From contig DBTL01000124.1 of assembly GCA_002307035.1 (NCBI GenBank), forward strand, positions 7,363-47,649: a stretch of 40,287 bases of DNA, read 5' to 3'. Below the pieces are notes generated by a model that saw only the letters and a list, made by a program, of their open reading frames with translations, did no database searches and was not told where the DNA came from. Positions within the stretch are counted from its first letter, which is position 1. The number at the start of each line of letters is the position of its first letter. The DNA is from Bacteroides sp. UBA1317. GTDB taxonomy: Bacteria; Bacteroidota; Bacteroidia; Bacteroidales; Bacteroidaceae. Both the position numbers and the translations under genes were made by a program. Below are positions 31,571-40,287 of the stretch, piece after piece.

Positions 31571-34294
31571 TTAATACCACTGAATGTTACTCTGCGTCTG
31601 ACTGCGTTGTTCCCATTTCAAGTCTTGCAAAAGACTAGCATTGGCACGAATGGTGAAATTATAATATTTATATGTTCCAATTGGAGAAATACTAGCCGAC
31701 ATATTCCAGCAATGCAAATCACGCGAAACAGTAAAGGCACTCTGCGTAATCTTATGAGCATCAAAGTCATATCCCGAAGTAAAGCTCATATTCCAACGAT
31801 TAGAAATCTTAATACTCCCCGATGCACTTAGAGTCTGCGTATATTTATATGGATAACGCATTGTCTTCTCATTAATATGCGCCGATGTGTTTTCGCTAAT
31901 ATTAAAGGAATAACTTAAATTTAACGACCAAGGCATCGCAAACACTTGATAACCATCAGCGTCTACCTTAGCCTTCTCTACTTTTTTAGTCTTAGTATCC
32001 TCTCCTTCTCCCTGAACATCTCCTGATTCTGGCTTTTTAGCATCACCTTTCCCGTTCTTTTTATCATCTACTTTTTCATCTTTCGGACCAAACAACTTCT
32101 TCCATGTATCATTATTGAGTGTATAATTAAAAGAAGAGCCCCATCCCTGAAAACGTCCGAAACGTCCATAGGACCATTCTGTACGGTTACCCTCATAAAC
32201 ATCTCCATCTTCATCAAATTGATAAGCATAAGTAGCAAAAGATGAGCTCATACTAAACGTATAATTCTTACTTAACTTCAAACGAAGAGAAGTAGAAAGA
32301 TCACTCCAAGGTTTTGTCTCAGCAGCCATATTATAAGAAATACTAGCAGTTAAGGCATCAATAAGACTGACTTTTCGAATTGAATCATTCTTAGCTTTAT
32401 ATTTCATTTCTAAGTTGTTAGTTAACGAGAAACTAACAGTACCTTGTCTACCATCACTAGGATAACCAAACAAACCTTCAGAAAAAGGAGAATATTTTAC
32501 TACCTTAGTTTCATTATTTGAATTAACATAAGAATAGTTCGCATAATATCCATATCGTGAAGAACCAAAGTCTGGAGCCATGCTAAAACTTACTTGAGGA
32601 GTTATAACATGGCGAATCTGAACCTCCTTATTCTTTGCAAATTTAAAAAGAGGTTTATACATACCATACAACTTCGTGTTAATACCCAAACTTGCACTAT
32701 AATTATACACACGATAAAAGCCATAAATAGTATCAGTATCAATCTCGCTTTCTTCATCAGAATCCCAACCGCGCATAATTTTATTGGTATACCAGCGTTC
32801 TGTATAATTCAATGATGGGGTAACATTCAAATATTTAAAAAGAGAAAATGTCGCACTAACTGGAATAGTATGACTCATGCCATTCGTCCAATCTTTAACA
32901 AGATTCGATTTGAACAGTAGATCATTTTTTGTATCAATACTGTTTTCTAAACGGCCTGTGTAGCTAAGGGAAATTTTTTCATACCAGCGCTCATCTCCTA
33001 CGGCATTTTTACGTTTAAAAGGATATATGCTACTTAAAGCTATATTCAAATCAGGAAAAGTAACAGAAACAGAAGAATCTTTTAACGTTTGCGATATATT
33101 AGCAGTACTTGATATTGTTAAATTTTGATCTGGAAAACTACGAGAATAAGCAACGCTAGACGTTTTAGTATTCTGTGACAACAGTGAAGAGTTATATAGA
33201 TTATTTATGTTCGTTCGCTCATAACTAGTACTTGAATAATTCACACTAGCTGAGAATGTAGTATTGGGACTTGCTTTGGAGTCCTGTTTATGAGACCAGA
33301 CTATTTTAAAATCTTTTTGCACCAAATAGTCTGACATATTCTTATCACCAGTCTTGGTAACTTGATAATTAGCTTGTAATGTCCCTGAATATTTATAGCG
33401 CCTATTATAAGTTGATGCTACGCCCAACGTCCAAGAACCTTTAGTATAAATATCACCAAGTACTTTCAAGTCCATATTATCATTAATAGCAAAGTAATAG
33501 CCACCATCAGTTAAACCAAAGCCACGGCTAGAATCATCCATATAAGTGGGCATAATAATACCGGAAGAATAACTACTGGAAAACGGAAAGAAAAAAAAGG
33601 GTACTGCTATGGGGAGGGGCACGTCTTCAACGACTAAATAAGCCGGCCCGGTAATGACATTCTTCTTAGGTCGTACTTTAGCACGAGTCAATTGAAGGTA
33701 GAAATGTGGATGATCGTGATGATCACAAGTTGTATACCGCCCATTTACCATAAAAAGTTCATCATCCACTCCTTTTTTAGCATTATTTCCTGTGACGTAT
33801 CCTTCTCCTTGCTGACTTACAACATTACTGATAAAACCTCTTTTACTTTTAAAGTTGTATCGAATCGTTTTTGTTTCATAAGGAGTATCACCATCTTTAA
33901 AAACAGGAGTACCTTGCATCACCCCCAACGAATCGGGCACCCCATGAGCATAAACAGTGCTACTATCCATGTTCATAGAAATAACTTGAGCCGCAAGCTC
34001 TATCTTCTCATAGTTCACTTTCCCCTGACCATAAAGATGCGCATATCCTCCCTTAGTAAAAACGATGGAGTCATTCGCTTCATAAACAACAGGAGCGGCA
34101 AGGGGCTGCTTTTTCTTGGCCGGAAGTAAAGCCAGCGAATCATTCTTCAGTGTATCAATTTTTTGTGTATCGGCTATCGATACATTCGAAACCAGATTTC
34201 GCTTTCGGCGTTGAGGCATTGCCTCTACGGAAAGTGTCAATAAAACAAACAGTAGTATGAATGATATAATTGTATTTGCTTTCAATGGCGTCAT
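31571..34294 (-). CDS. lptD: LptD-family LPS-assembly outer-membrane protein
   Basis: A 907-residue protein. I use the ATG at 34294; the frame extends one codon to a TTG. A signal peptide (ISFILLFVLLTLSVEA) leads to a periplasmic OstA/LptA-like domain (about 70-210) with ALYA-type repeats such as YEKIELAAQVISMNM and YETKTIRYNFKSKRGFI. GPAYLVVEDVPLPIAVPFFFFP opens the 26-strand barrel characteristic of LptD, rich in aromatic amphipathic strands. A Lys/Asp/Glu-rich insertion (KDEKVDDKKNGKGDAKK) sits near residue 745 and is probably a loop. The protein inserts lipopolysaccharide into the outer leaflet. A -7 box TACTTTTG lies on the minus strand at 34321-34328. Confidence 0.9.
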   Translation of the reverse strand: MTPLKANTIISFILLFVLLTLSVEAMPQRRKRNLVSNVSIADTQKIDTLKNDSLALLPAKKKQPLAAPVVYEANDSIVFTKGGYAHLYGQGKVNYEKIELAAQVISMNMDSSTVYAHGVPDSLGVMQGTPVFKDGDTPYETKTIRYNFKSKRGFISNVVSQQGEGYVTGNNAKKGVDDELFMVNGRYTTCDHHDHPHFYLQLTRAKVRPKKNVITGPAYLVVEDVPLPIAVPFFFFPFSSSYSSGIIMPTYMDDSSRGFGLTDGGYYFAINDNMDLKVLGDIYTKGSWTLGVASTYNRRYKYSGTLQANYQVTKTGDKNMSDYLVQKDFKIVWSHKQDSKASPNTTFSASVNYSSTSYERTNINNLYNSSLLSQNTKTSSVAYSRSFPDQNLTISSTANISQTLKDSSVSVTFPDLNIALSSIYPFKRKNAVGDERWYEKISLSYTGRLENSIDTKNDLLFKSNLVKDWTNGMSHTIPVSATFSLFKYLNVTPSLNYTERWYTNKIMRGWDSDEESEIDTDTIYGFYRVYNYSASLGINTKLYGMYKPLFKFAKNKEVQIRHVITPQVSFSMAPDFGSSRYGYYANYSYVNSNNETKVVKYSPFSEGLFGYPSDGRQGTVSFSLTNNLEMKYKAKNDSIRKVSLIDALTASISYNMAAETKPWSDLSTSLRLKLSKNYTFSMSSSFATYAYQFDEDGDVYEGNRTEWSYGRFGRFQGWGSSFNYTLNNDTWKKLFGPKDEKVDDKKNGKGDAKKPESGDVQGEGEDTKTKKVEKAKVDADGYQVFAMPWSLNLSYSFNISENTSAHINEKTMRYPYKYTQTLSASGSIKISNRWNMSFTSGYDFDAHKITQSAFTVSRDLHCWNMSASISPIGTYKYYNFTIRANASLLQDLKWEQRSQTQSNIQWY

Positions 34295-34383
34295 CAACTA
34301 ATAGTTTACGCTTAGAGAGGCAAAAGTACGCATTCTTCATCAATTATATATGAGATTCTTCTTTTTTAATTATTTTTTAGGCC

Positions 34384-34920
34384 CTATAAAAACAATTCGC
34401 ACCAGTAGTCAAAACGAGCAAGTCCCTCCTCTCCATGCTTAGAGATACTCTTACGAGCATTCGTCACACTCTTCTCTTTGTCAAGATGAGTTTTAGAAAA
34501 GAATTTATCAGCAAAACAAACAACTTGTTCCTCAAGACTTTGAGGAGTCATATCTCGATGAGGAATAGGTAGTTGTTGTTCCACTATTTCTTTCAAAGAA
34601 AGTCCTGCTCCTGTATGGCGCTCACACACCAATGCATGACGAGGTAAACCTGCCTGGCGAACCAAATCAGCCCCAAGATAGCCATGACAAATATATGGCT
34701 GTGAACCAAAACAATAAATGCTCGGAGCATCGGTCAAAAAGATTCCTATATCATGGAGCATAGATGCTTCAGCAAGAAACGATTCATCCAGATTCAACTC
34801 CGGATGGTTATGAGCTATATCCAAAGCCTTGCGGGTAACGGAACGGCTATGTACAAGTAGTATGTTCCTCAGTTCATCCTCTACGGGATAGTATTTATAA
34901 ATCAAATCAATAGGACGCAT
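34384..34920 (-). CDS. HD-domain phosphohydrolase-like protein
   Basis: The start at 34920 (MRPIDLIYKYYP) gives 178 residues; the longer frame to 34998 would overlap the divergent mscS promoter. The HD metal-site pattern is clear: His24 in LLVHSRSV, His56-Asp57 in MLHDIGIF, His79 in ICHGYLGA and His102 in ERHTGAG, with FADKFF near 145 carrying the last aspartate. The domain usually hydrolyses nucleotides or phosphodiesters. Short stand-alone HD proteins like this are common and mostly uncharacterised. Divergent from the mscS gene, which starts 82 bases away. Confidence 0.85.
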   Translation of the reverse strand: MRPIDLIYKYYPVEDELRNILLVHSRSVTRKALDIAHNHPELNLDESFLAEASMLHDIGIFLTDAPSIYCFGSQPYICHGYLGADLVRQAGLPRHALVCERHTGAGLSLKEIVEQQLPIPHRDMTPQSLEEQVVCFADKFFSKTHLDKEKSVTNARKSISKHGEEGLARFDYWCELFL

Positions 34921-34940
34921 ATAATAATCTGTTTTATTTA

Positions 34941-34971
34941 TTGCATGATCAATCGGAATTGAATATTTTTG
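34941..34971 (+). promoter_or_regulatory. Bacteroides-type promoter of the MscS-like gene
   Basis: TTG at 34941-34943 and TATTTTTG at 34964-34971, 23 bases start to start. Predicted start near 34977, leaving a leader of about 26 bases before the ATG at 35003. Confidence 0.72.
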
Positions 34972-35002
34972 CGCAATATTACTAAAAATAACAATCAATC
35001 AA

Positions 35003-35881
35003 ATGGATCTGCAAGAGTTTTTGAGCCTAACGATTTTTGGCATTGAGATAAAGCATACTGTCGAGTTCTTTATTAAAGCCTTGATTATATATGCTATTAC
35101 ACAAAGTACCGTATCATTTATAAAATTCTTATTCCGCCGTTCACAAAGAAGGAAAGGCGCTTTATCTCTAGACAAAACAACTGCCAGCTTTCTTCAACGG
35201 ATCAGCGTATATTCCATTTACATTATTGGAGGTGCCACCTTCCTATCATTGATTCCAGGAATGGAAAAAGTGGGTAATTCCATTCTTGCTGGTGCTGGCA
35301 TCATGGCTATGGCCATCGGTTTCGCTTCAAAAGAAGCTCTTTCCAATTTTATCAGCGGACTGTTTATTGTCTTTGCCAAACCTTTCCGGATTGGTGATGT
35401 CATTAAATTAGATGATAATATAACTGGTACTGTAAGTGAAATAACTCTCAGACATACTGTTATTCGAAACATGGAGAACAAAATGATCATCATTCCAAAC
35501 AGCACCATGAATTCTAGTACCATCATTAATTCCACTCTTGGCGAACAAGAAATATGTAATTTCATAGAGATCGGCGTTTCATACAACGCTGATTTAGACA
35601 AAGCGATGTCATTAATGTATGATGAAGTAACGAAGCACCCTCTACTTATAGATCGACGCACACCAGATGATAAAAAGAATAACACTCCCTTGGTTCCGGT
35701 GCGAATTATCAACTTGGGTGATTCATCTATAACCCTAAGAGCATGGGCATGGGCTGCTAATTCAGGAGATGCGTTTGTGATGAAGTGCGACTTATTGAAG
35801 TCCATCAAAGAACGTTTTGACAAAGAAGGCATAGAAATACCTTATCCTTACAGCAACATTGTGCTCAAGAAAGAAGAGTAA
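35003..35881 (+). CDS. Small-conductance mechanosensitive channel, MscS family
   Basis: A 292-residue protein with three predicted membrane helices. The pore helix GNSILAGAGIMAMAIGFASKEA is Gly/Ala-rich as in MscS TM3, followed by LSNFISGLFIVFAKPFRIGDVI, the MscS beta-domain entry. TVIRNMENKMIIIPNSTM is the conserved beta-domain segment, and a C-terminal alpha/beta domain ends in the IEIPYPYSNIVL typical of the family. It opens under membrane tension to release solutes during hypo-osmotic shock. It has its own promoter. Its stop is three bases from the stop of the opposing BASS gene. Confidence 0.93.
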   Translation: MDLQEFLSLTIFGIEIKHTVEFFIKALIIYAITQSTVSFIKFLFRRSQRRKGALSLDKTTASFLQRISVYSIYIIGGATFLSLIPGMEKVGNSILAGAGIMAMAIGFASKEALSNFISGLFIVFAKPFRIGDVIKLDDNITGTVSEITLRHTVIRNMENKMIIIPNSTMNSSTIINSTLGEQEICNFIEIGVSYNADLDKAMSLMYDEVTKHPLLIDRRTPDDKKNNTPLVPVRIINLGDSSITLRAWAWAANSGDAFVMKCDLLKSIKERFDKEGIEIPYPYSNIVLKKEE

Positions 35882-35884
35882 GTA

Positions 35885-36799
35885 CTAATTACTCTGCCTG
35901 CGTTTTTTCCAAAGCTGCCAGGAGTTGATGATATTCTGCCACAATACGTACGATCCCGGCCCCACTGAAGCTAGCGGGTTCAAGTAAGTATGGGCCATCC
36001 AAATGGCAAGAATTGTATTCTTTTGCCCCAAAGACTGCCCCCCGCTAATGCGATCGGAATAAACGCTTCCAATGGTTTTACCCAAAAAGAATTGCAAACA
36101 GCAAACCACTAAAGCCCCCAAAGCAATCATCAGTTCGGTCCAGCCATCAGCAGGATTATAGATCAAAGAATGCACTGTCTGTGCCGTCACAATAGCAAGA
36201 GAAAAAGACCAAAGATAAAAAGCTAGTTCATGATATCTAAGTAGAAAAGAATGCGCTTTAGGAACGACTTTCTGAAGTAACCAAGCCAATAGAAACGGAC
36301 AAATCAATAGGGGAACAACTTTGCTGAGGATAAGAAAGAAAGATTCATAAAAAGTCGTTTCTTGTTGAGGCTCAATCAGAGGAAAAGACAGAGGAACAGC
36401 AATAGCAACTCCTATATTCGCCAAAAGGGTATAAGTTGTAACACTGGCCGCACTACCACCCAATTTAGACGTGATTACAGCTGCTGCAGTAGCTGTGGGA
36501 CAGATAATGCAAACCATCACGCCTTCAGCCACTAGTTTATTACTCCGATAGAGAAGCAGGTAAACCGCCAAAGCACCCACAATTTGAATTGCAAGTAACC
36601 AAAAATGCAGTGGCTTTAACTTTAACTCGCTCGGAGAAACCTTGCTGAAGGTTAACAACAACATCGTAAAAATCAGAAAAGGAGTAATAAAGGAAAAAAG
36701 CATAAACACCTGATAGCCAAGGGCGCCAACCAACATCGCGACCGGAAGAGTCCAGTCTTTGAGAAACTTCAGCATCTTAATCGGATTTAAATTCTTCAT
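35885..36799 (-). CDS. Bile acid:sodium symporter (BASS/SBF-like) family transporter
   Basis: A 304-residue membrane protein with about nine or ten hydrophobic segments. GVMVCIICPTATAAAVITSKLGGSA matches the family's conserved crossover region, and SLGQKNTILAIWMAHTYLNP is the second motif with the sodium-site glutamine and asparagine. BASS proteins carry bile acids, pantoate, pyruvate or other organic anions with sodium; the substrate here is unknown. An in-frame ATG at 36775 (MLKFLKDWTLPVAM) may be the true start, because TTACTTTG (minus strand, 36801-36808), a possible -7 box, lies directly before the first ATG. Confidence 0.87.
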   Translation of the reverse strand: MKNLNPIKMLKFLKDWTLPVAMLVGALGYQVFMLFSFITPFLIFTMLLLTFSKVSPSELKLKPLHFWLLAIQIVGALAVYLLLYRSNKLVAEGVMVCIICPTATAAAVITSKLGGSAASVTTYTLLANIGVAIAVPLSFPLIEPQQETTFYESFFLILSKVVPLLICPFLLAWLLQKVVPKAHSFLLRYHELAFYLWSFSLAIVTAQTVHSLIYNPADGWTELMIALGALVVCCLQFFLGKTIGSVYSDRISGGQSLGQKNTILAIWMAHTYLNPLASVGPGSYVLWQNIINSWQLWKKRRQSN

Positions 36800-36829
36800 G
36801 CAAAGTAACAGCGAAAAGAGGAATAATAC

Positions 36830-36837
36830 TACCTTTG
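36830..36837 (+). promoter_or_regulatory. -7 box of the TonB receptor gene
   Basis: TACCTTTG, 30 bases before the ATG at 36867; no TTG at the expected position. The 67-base gap leaves no room for a riboswitch. Confidence 0.45.
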
Positions 36838-36866
36838 CGACGATTTTTTATTAAAACATTACTAAA

Positions 36867-38918
36867 ATGAAAGAAAACAAGTTAACCAAAGAACGTGCAC
36901 TTCGCTGGAAGCAGTTCAATCACAAAGGTTATTCTGCATTCTGTAGTTTAAAGAAAGAAGTCAACATTGGTGTTCTGGCAGTATCTACACTGATTTTTGC
37001 CAATGTTGATGTAATCTCTGCACAGAATCAGGTTGCCGGGCAGCTTAAGAATTACGAGCTGGAAGAGATTGAAGTAACCGGCACTCGTGTTCCGCTGACG
37101 GAAATGCAGTCGGCAAAGATGGTAACCGTACTTTCGCGCGATGAAATTCAAGCAGCGGCTGTACACAGTATTAATGATCTCCTGAAATACGCCGCTGGCG
37201 TAGATGTCCGCCAACGAGGCGGGTTCGGTATTCAAACCGACATTTCAGTGCGCGGAGGCACATTCGACCAAATTACCATCCTTCTCAACGGAGTAAACAT
37301 CACCAGCCCCCAAACCGGCCACCTCACGGCCGACTTTCCTGTTTCCATGAACGATATTGAACGAATAGAAGTGCTTGAAGGACCCGCCGCACGTATATTC
37401 GGCACCTCGGCTTTCACCGGGGCTATTAATATCGTCACAAAAAACGACAAACAAAGTCATGTTGCCGTAAATTTATCAGGAGGTAGCTATGGGCTGTTTG
37501 ACGGAGGTGCACAAGCAAACTTCACCAAAGGAGCCTTCAGTCATCAAGTGTCTGGTAGCTATAATCGTAGCGATGGTGCCACTCAAAACAGTGACTTCAA
37601 CACTAAGCGAGCCTATTATCAGGGAATATACTCGGATAAAGAAGTAGACGTGCGTTGGCAACTGGGAATGACTGACCAGAAGTTCGGGGCAAACACTTTC
37701 TACTCAGCGAGCTACCCTAATCAGTACGAAGAGGTTCGTCGCCATCTCATCTCTGTGCAAGCAGAAACAAAAGGAAGGTTTCACTTCACTCCCGGCATTT
37801 ATTGGAATCGTTGGAAGGACCATTTTCAGTTAATACGAAGTACTAACACGGGAGAGAACTTTCACATGACAGACGTTTATGGCGTTAACCTGAATGCATA
37901 TTTTAACTCTGCCTGGGGAAAGACAGCTTTTGGAACAGAAATAAGAAATGAAGGCATTCTGAGTACTAATCTGGGACAGTCACTGACTGAAAGCCAATAT
38001 GTCGATATTCCGGGCGAAGACGGGAAACAGTTTACCAAAAAAGACAATCGGACAAACATTAGTTATTATATTGAGCACAATATATTACTTCAAAGAATGA
38101 CTATTTCCATGGGTGTTCTCGCTAATATGAATACAGCACTCGACCATAGATATCGTTTTTATCCGGGCATCGATGTCTCCTATCGTCCATTCGACAAATG
38201 GAAGTTCTTCGCTTCATGGAACATGGCACTCCGCATGCCAACCTTTACGGATCTTTATTATAAGAGCCCCACTCTGCAAGGAAATGTAGGACTAAAACCT
38301 GAGGAAACCCAAGCCTTCAACTTAGGTGCAAAATATCGAAATAAATATCTTGAGGCAAACATTAGCGGATTCTTCCATAAAGGGAAAAATATGATTGACT
38401 GGGTGATGTACACCTCTGATGATGTTTATCACTCGGCCAACTTTAAGTTAGATAATATGGGCATTGAAGTTTCGTCAATACTAAACTTCCGTTCATTGAT
38501 AAATCAAAATTGCATTCTGGATAAATTGAATATAAGTTACGCCTATATCCATCAAAAAAGGTACGATGATATCGAAATCTACAAATCAAGTTATGCGATG
38601 GAATCTCTTCGCCATAAATTGGTTGCCCGACTTGATCATCGTATCTGGAACAAACTGACTGCCGGATGGGCCTTCCGCTGGCAAGACCGTACAGGAGGGT
38701 ATATAAAGTACGACCTAGACAATAAACCCACAGGTATAGTCGTTTCTTATCCTTCTTTCTGTCTGCTAGATTTGAAAGTCTCTTGGAATGACAGCAAGTA
38801 CAATGTGTTTGCAGAAAGCAATAACCTGCTAAACCGGACCTACTATGACTTTGGCAATATACCTCAACCAGGATTTTGGTTCAGAGCGGGAATAAATTAC
38901 CGGATCAACTTCAAGTAG
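36867..38918 (+). CDS. TonB-dependent receptor, BtuB-like
   Basis: A 683-residue outer-membrane receptor. The N-terminus is an unusually long signal region: RALRWKQFNHKGYSAFCSLK, then the hydrophobic segment IGVLAVSTLIFANVDVISAQ. The plug follows (LEEIEVTGTRVPL, INDLLKYAAGVDVRQRGG, DISVRGGTFDQITILLNG, LEGPAARIFGTSAFTGAINI), then a 22-strand-type barrel. The size, plug motifs and lack of a carboxypeptidase-like N-terminal domain or SusD partner resemble the BtuB (cobalamin) group. The extended signal of the RWK.F..K.Y..F type I associate with Bacteroides receptors of this kind, from memory. The protein ends GINYRINFK rather than in a final Phe. No cobalamin riboswitch precedes it, so the ligand is unproven. 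Confidence 0.85.
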   Translation: MKENKLTKERALRWKQFNHKGYSAFCSLKKEVNIGVLAVSTLIFANVDVISAQNQVAGQLKNYELEEIEVTGTRVPLTEMQSAKMVTVLSRDEIQAAAVHSINDLLKYAAGVDVRQRGGFGIQTDISVRGGTFDQITILLNGVNITSPQTGHLTADFPVSMNDIERIEVLEGPAARIFGTSAFTGAINIVTKNDKQSHVAVNLSGGSYGLFDGGAQANFTKGAFSHQVSGSYNRSDGATQNSDFNTKRAYYQGIYSDKEVDVRWQLGMTDQKFGANTFYSASYPNQYEEVRRHLISVQAETKGRFHFTPGIYWNRWKDHFQLIRSTNTGENFHMTDVYGVNLNAYFNSAWGKTAFGTEIRNEGILSTNLGQSLTESQYVDIPGEDGKQFTKKDNRTNISYYIEHNILLQRMTISMGVLANMNTALDHRYRFYPGIDVSYRPFDKWKFFASWNMALRMPTFTDLYYKSPTLQGNVGLKPEETQAFNLGAKYRNKYLEANISGFFHKGKNMIDWVMYTSDDVYHSANFKLDNMGIEVSSILNFRSLINQNCILDKLNISYAYIHQKRYDDIEIYKSSYAMESLRHKLVARLDHRIWNKLTAGWAFRWQDRTGGYIKYDLDNKPTGIVVSYPSFCLLDLKVSWNDSKYNVFAESNNLLNRTYYDFGNIPQPGFWFRAGINYRINFK

Positions 38919-39171
38919 ATTAGCTCGCTCTAGATTAACAATAGCTAAAACGTGCATGTTTCCCTTTGAGTTCGTGCACGTTACAACTATCTTCCCCTAT
39001 GAAACAGCTTACCTCTCAAAAATAATTTTCACGACTCGTCCAAATCAAAAAAAAAGCCCCCTAGGCTCTAAGAGGGTAACGATCCAAAGCAATTTGGTAA
39101 AAAAGCCAAAACTTGATGCCAAATTAATTACTTTCGGCAAAATTCCACTACATTTGCAAATTAATTATGGT
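38919..39171. other. Intergenic region between the TonB receptor and amidase genes
   Basis: About 250 bases without a gene. It contains an 8-base inverted repeat AACGTGCA (38949-38956) / TGCACGTT (38975-38982), possibly the end of the receptor transcript although no T tract follows, and a probable amidase -7 box TACATTTG at 39149-39156. Confidence 0.5.
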
Positions 39172-40287
39172 ATGGCACAGCTAAAAAAAAACATATTAAT
39201 ACTTATTATTGGCCTATCAATGTTGGCTTCACCCCTATGCACCAGTATCTGGGCTAAAAATTTTATTGTTGTCATAGATCCTGGTCATGGTGGCCATGAC
39301 CCCGGCGCCATTGGTAGTTTTTCCAAAGAAAAAAACATCAATTTAAATGTAGCTCTCAAATTAGGCCGGCTTATTGAGAATAATAATGATGACGTAAAAG
39401 TGATATTCACACGAAGCACAGACGTCTTCATCCCACTTGATAGACGAGCTGAAATAGCAAATAATGCTAAGGCAGATCTTTTTATTTCCATCCATACTAA
39501 TGCCGTTGCAGGATCAAGAACCGCCAAAGGAGCGTCAACTTGGACACTTGGTCTCGCAAAATCCGAGGCCAACCTTGCTGTAGCCAAACGAGAGAATTCC
39601 GTAATTTTGTACGAAAGTGATTATAAAACCCGATATGCGGGATTTAATCCCAATTCTGCGGAATCATATATCATTTTTGAATTCATGCAAGACAAATATA
39701 TGTCTCAAAGCGTTCATTTAGCATCTTTAGTGCAAAAAGAATTCCGTCACACATGCACTCGGATTGACCGCGGTGTGCATCAAGCCGGTTTTTTAGTCTT
39801 AAAAGCCAGTGCCATGCCAAGCATATTGGTAGAATTAGGATTTATTTCCACCCCTGAAGAAGAACAATTCCTAAACCAAGACGAAGGAACTTCTTCTCTG
39901 GCCAAAGGCATTTATAGAGCATTCCTCACGTACAAAAGAGAACATGAAATTAGAGTTACCGGAACAAGCCGAACCATAGTACCTGCAGACGACAAAGAAG
40001 ACTACAAAACCGAAGAAAAGCCGGATAGTTCATTACATCGCGCAATGACTAAAGAGCAACTTCCAACTCAACAAACAATCTCAAAAGACAACATCAGAAA
40101 TTCTGAAGAGATTATCTTCAAAGTTCAAATACTCACTTCTGCAACCTTGCTTAACCAAAATGACAAACGCTTCAAAGGACTTAAAGAGGTAGAGAATTAC
40201 CAAGAAGGAGGAATATATAAATACACTTATGGAGCTTCAACCTACTATAACAAAGTATCAAAGCACACACTATCTATAGCTAACGAT
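39172..40287 (+). CDS. N-acetylmuramoyl-L-alanine amidase (Amidase_3), 3' end beyond the window
   Basis: The frame is open from the ATG at 39172 to the window edge (372 residues seen). A signal peptide (ILILIIGLSMLASPLCTSIWA) precedes the Amidase_3 domain: IDPGHGGHDPGAIG (zinc His39), KEKNINLNVA (Glu53), LFISIHTNA (His108) and SILVELGFIS (catalytic Glu221). It cleaves the amide between muramic acid and the peptide stem, acting in the periplasm in cell separation. After a polar linker (about 255-315) the end resembles a SPOR-like peptidoglycan-binding region (IIFKVQILTSA...YKYTYGAS). The -7 box at 39149-39156 would start transcription only about ten bases before this ATG, a very short leader. 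Confidence 0.92.
   Translation, partial: MAQLKKNILILIIGLSMLASPLCTSIWAKNFIVVIDPGHGGHDPGAIGSFSKEKNINLNVALKLGRLIENNNDDVKVIFTRSTDVFIPLDRRAEIANNAKADLFISIHTNAVAGSRTAKGASTWTLGLAKSEANLAVAKRENSVILYESDYKTRYAGFNPNSAESYIIFEFMQDKYMSQSVHLASLVQKEFRHTCTRIDRGVHQAGFLVLKASAMPSILVELGFISTPEEEQFLNQDEGTSSLAKGIYRAFLTYKREHEIRVTGTSRTIVPADDKEDYKTEEKPDSSLHRAMTKEQLPTQQTISKDNIRNSEEIIFKVQILTSATLLNQNDKRFKGLKEVENYQEGGIYKYTYGASTYYNKVSKHTLSIAND

Overview
The window looks like chromosomal DNA of a Bacteroides-type bacterium (phylum Bacteroidota). Three things point there. Short upstream regions repeatedly carry the Bacteroides -7 motif TAnnTTTG, in several places with a TTG 22-23 bases upstream, and Shine-Dalgarno sites are weak or absent. 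The gene content is typical: the succinate-propionate enzymes, TonB-dependent receptors, a Bacteroidota LysS with a C-terminal extension, and type I AsnA. The gene order mutB-mutA ... lysS-gpsA-pgi also resembles Bacteroides from memory. The species cannot be named from the sequence alone.

Layout. 1-142: a remnant of an ATPase gene. 159-2329 (-): a two-gene Septu-like anti-phage module (PtuA-like ATPase, PtuB-like HNH nuclease). 2490-2976: non-coding DNA with a modular element (small RNA, 22-base repeat array, hairpin), then a perfect 29-base inverted repeat. 3025-5076 (-): topB. 5139-5237: a small-RNA or attenuator-like unit. 5302-11166 (-): an uptake operon (permease, ATPase, tetrapyrrole-methylase-like protein, TonB receptor, binding lipoprotein). 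11504-15559 (-): methylmalonyl-CoA mutase. 15909-17573 (+): AspT/YidE-like transporter. 17635-18264 (-): cytidylate-kinase-like protein. 18387-22354 (+): a cobalamin riboswitch leading a three-gene biotin-dependent acyl-CoA carboxylase operon. 22356-31477: MATE pump, lysS, gpsA, pgi, a second copy of the modular element, a HAD phosphatase, tRNA-Arg(CCG), asnA and ung. 31571-40287: lptD, HD-domain protein, MscS channel, BASS transporter, TonB receptor and a truncated N-acetylmuramoyl-L-alanine amidase.

How it works together. The central 11.5-22.4 kb block encodes the B12-dependent mutase and a biotin-dependent carboxylase that can interconvert succinyl-CoA, methylmalonyl-CoA and propionyl-CoA. 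The carboxylase transcript begins with a cobalamin riboswitch, and an uptake operon for a metal-chelate or tetrapyrrole-like ligand lies on the other side of the mutase, so the region has a corrinoid theme.

The most unusual signal is the modular element present twice, 25.6 kb apart. Each copy has a Bacteroides promoter, a roughly 68-base small RNA whose first hairpin is conserved while its terminator stem differs by three compensatory base-pair changes, a 21-22-base tandem array built on ACGGTT, a GTTA(N6)TAAC dyad and a terminal hairpin. I do not recognise the whole unit as a described element.
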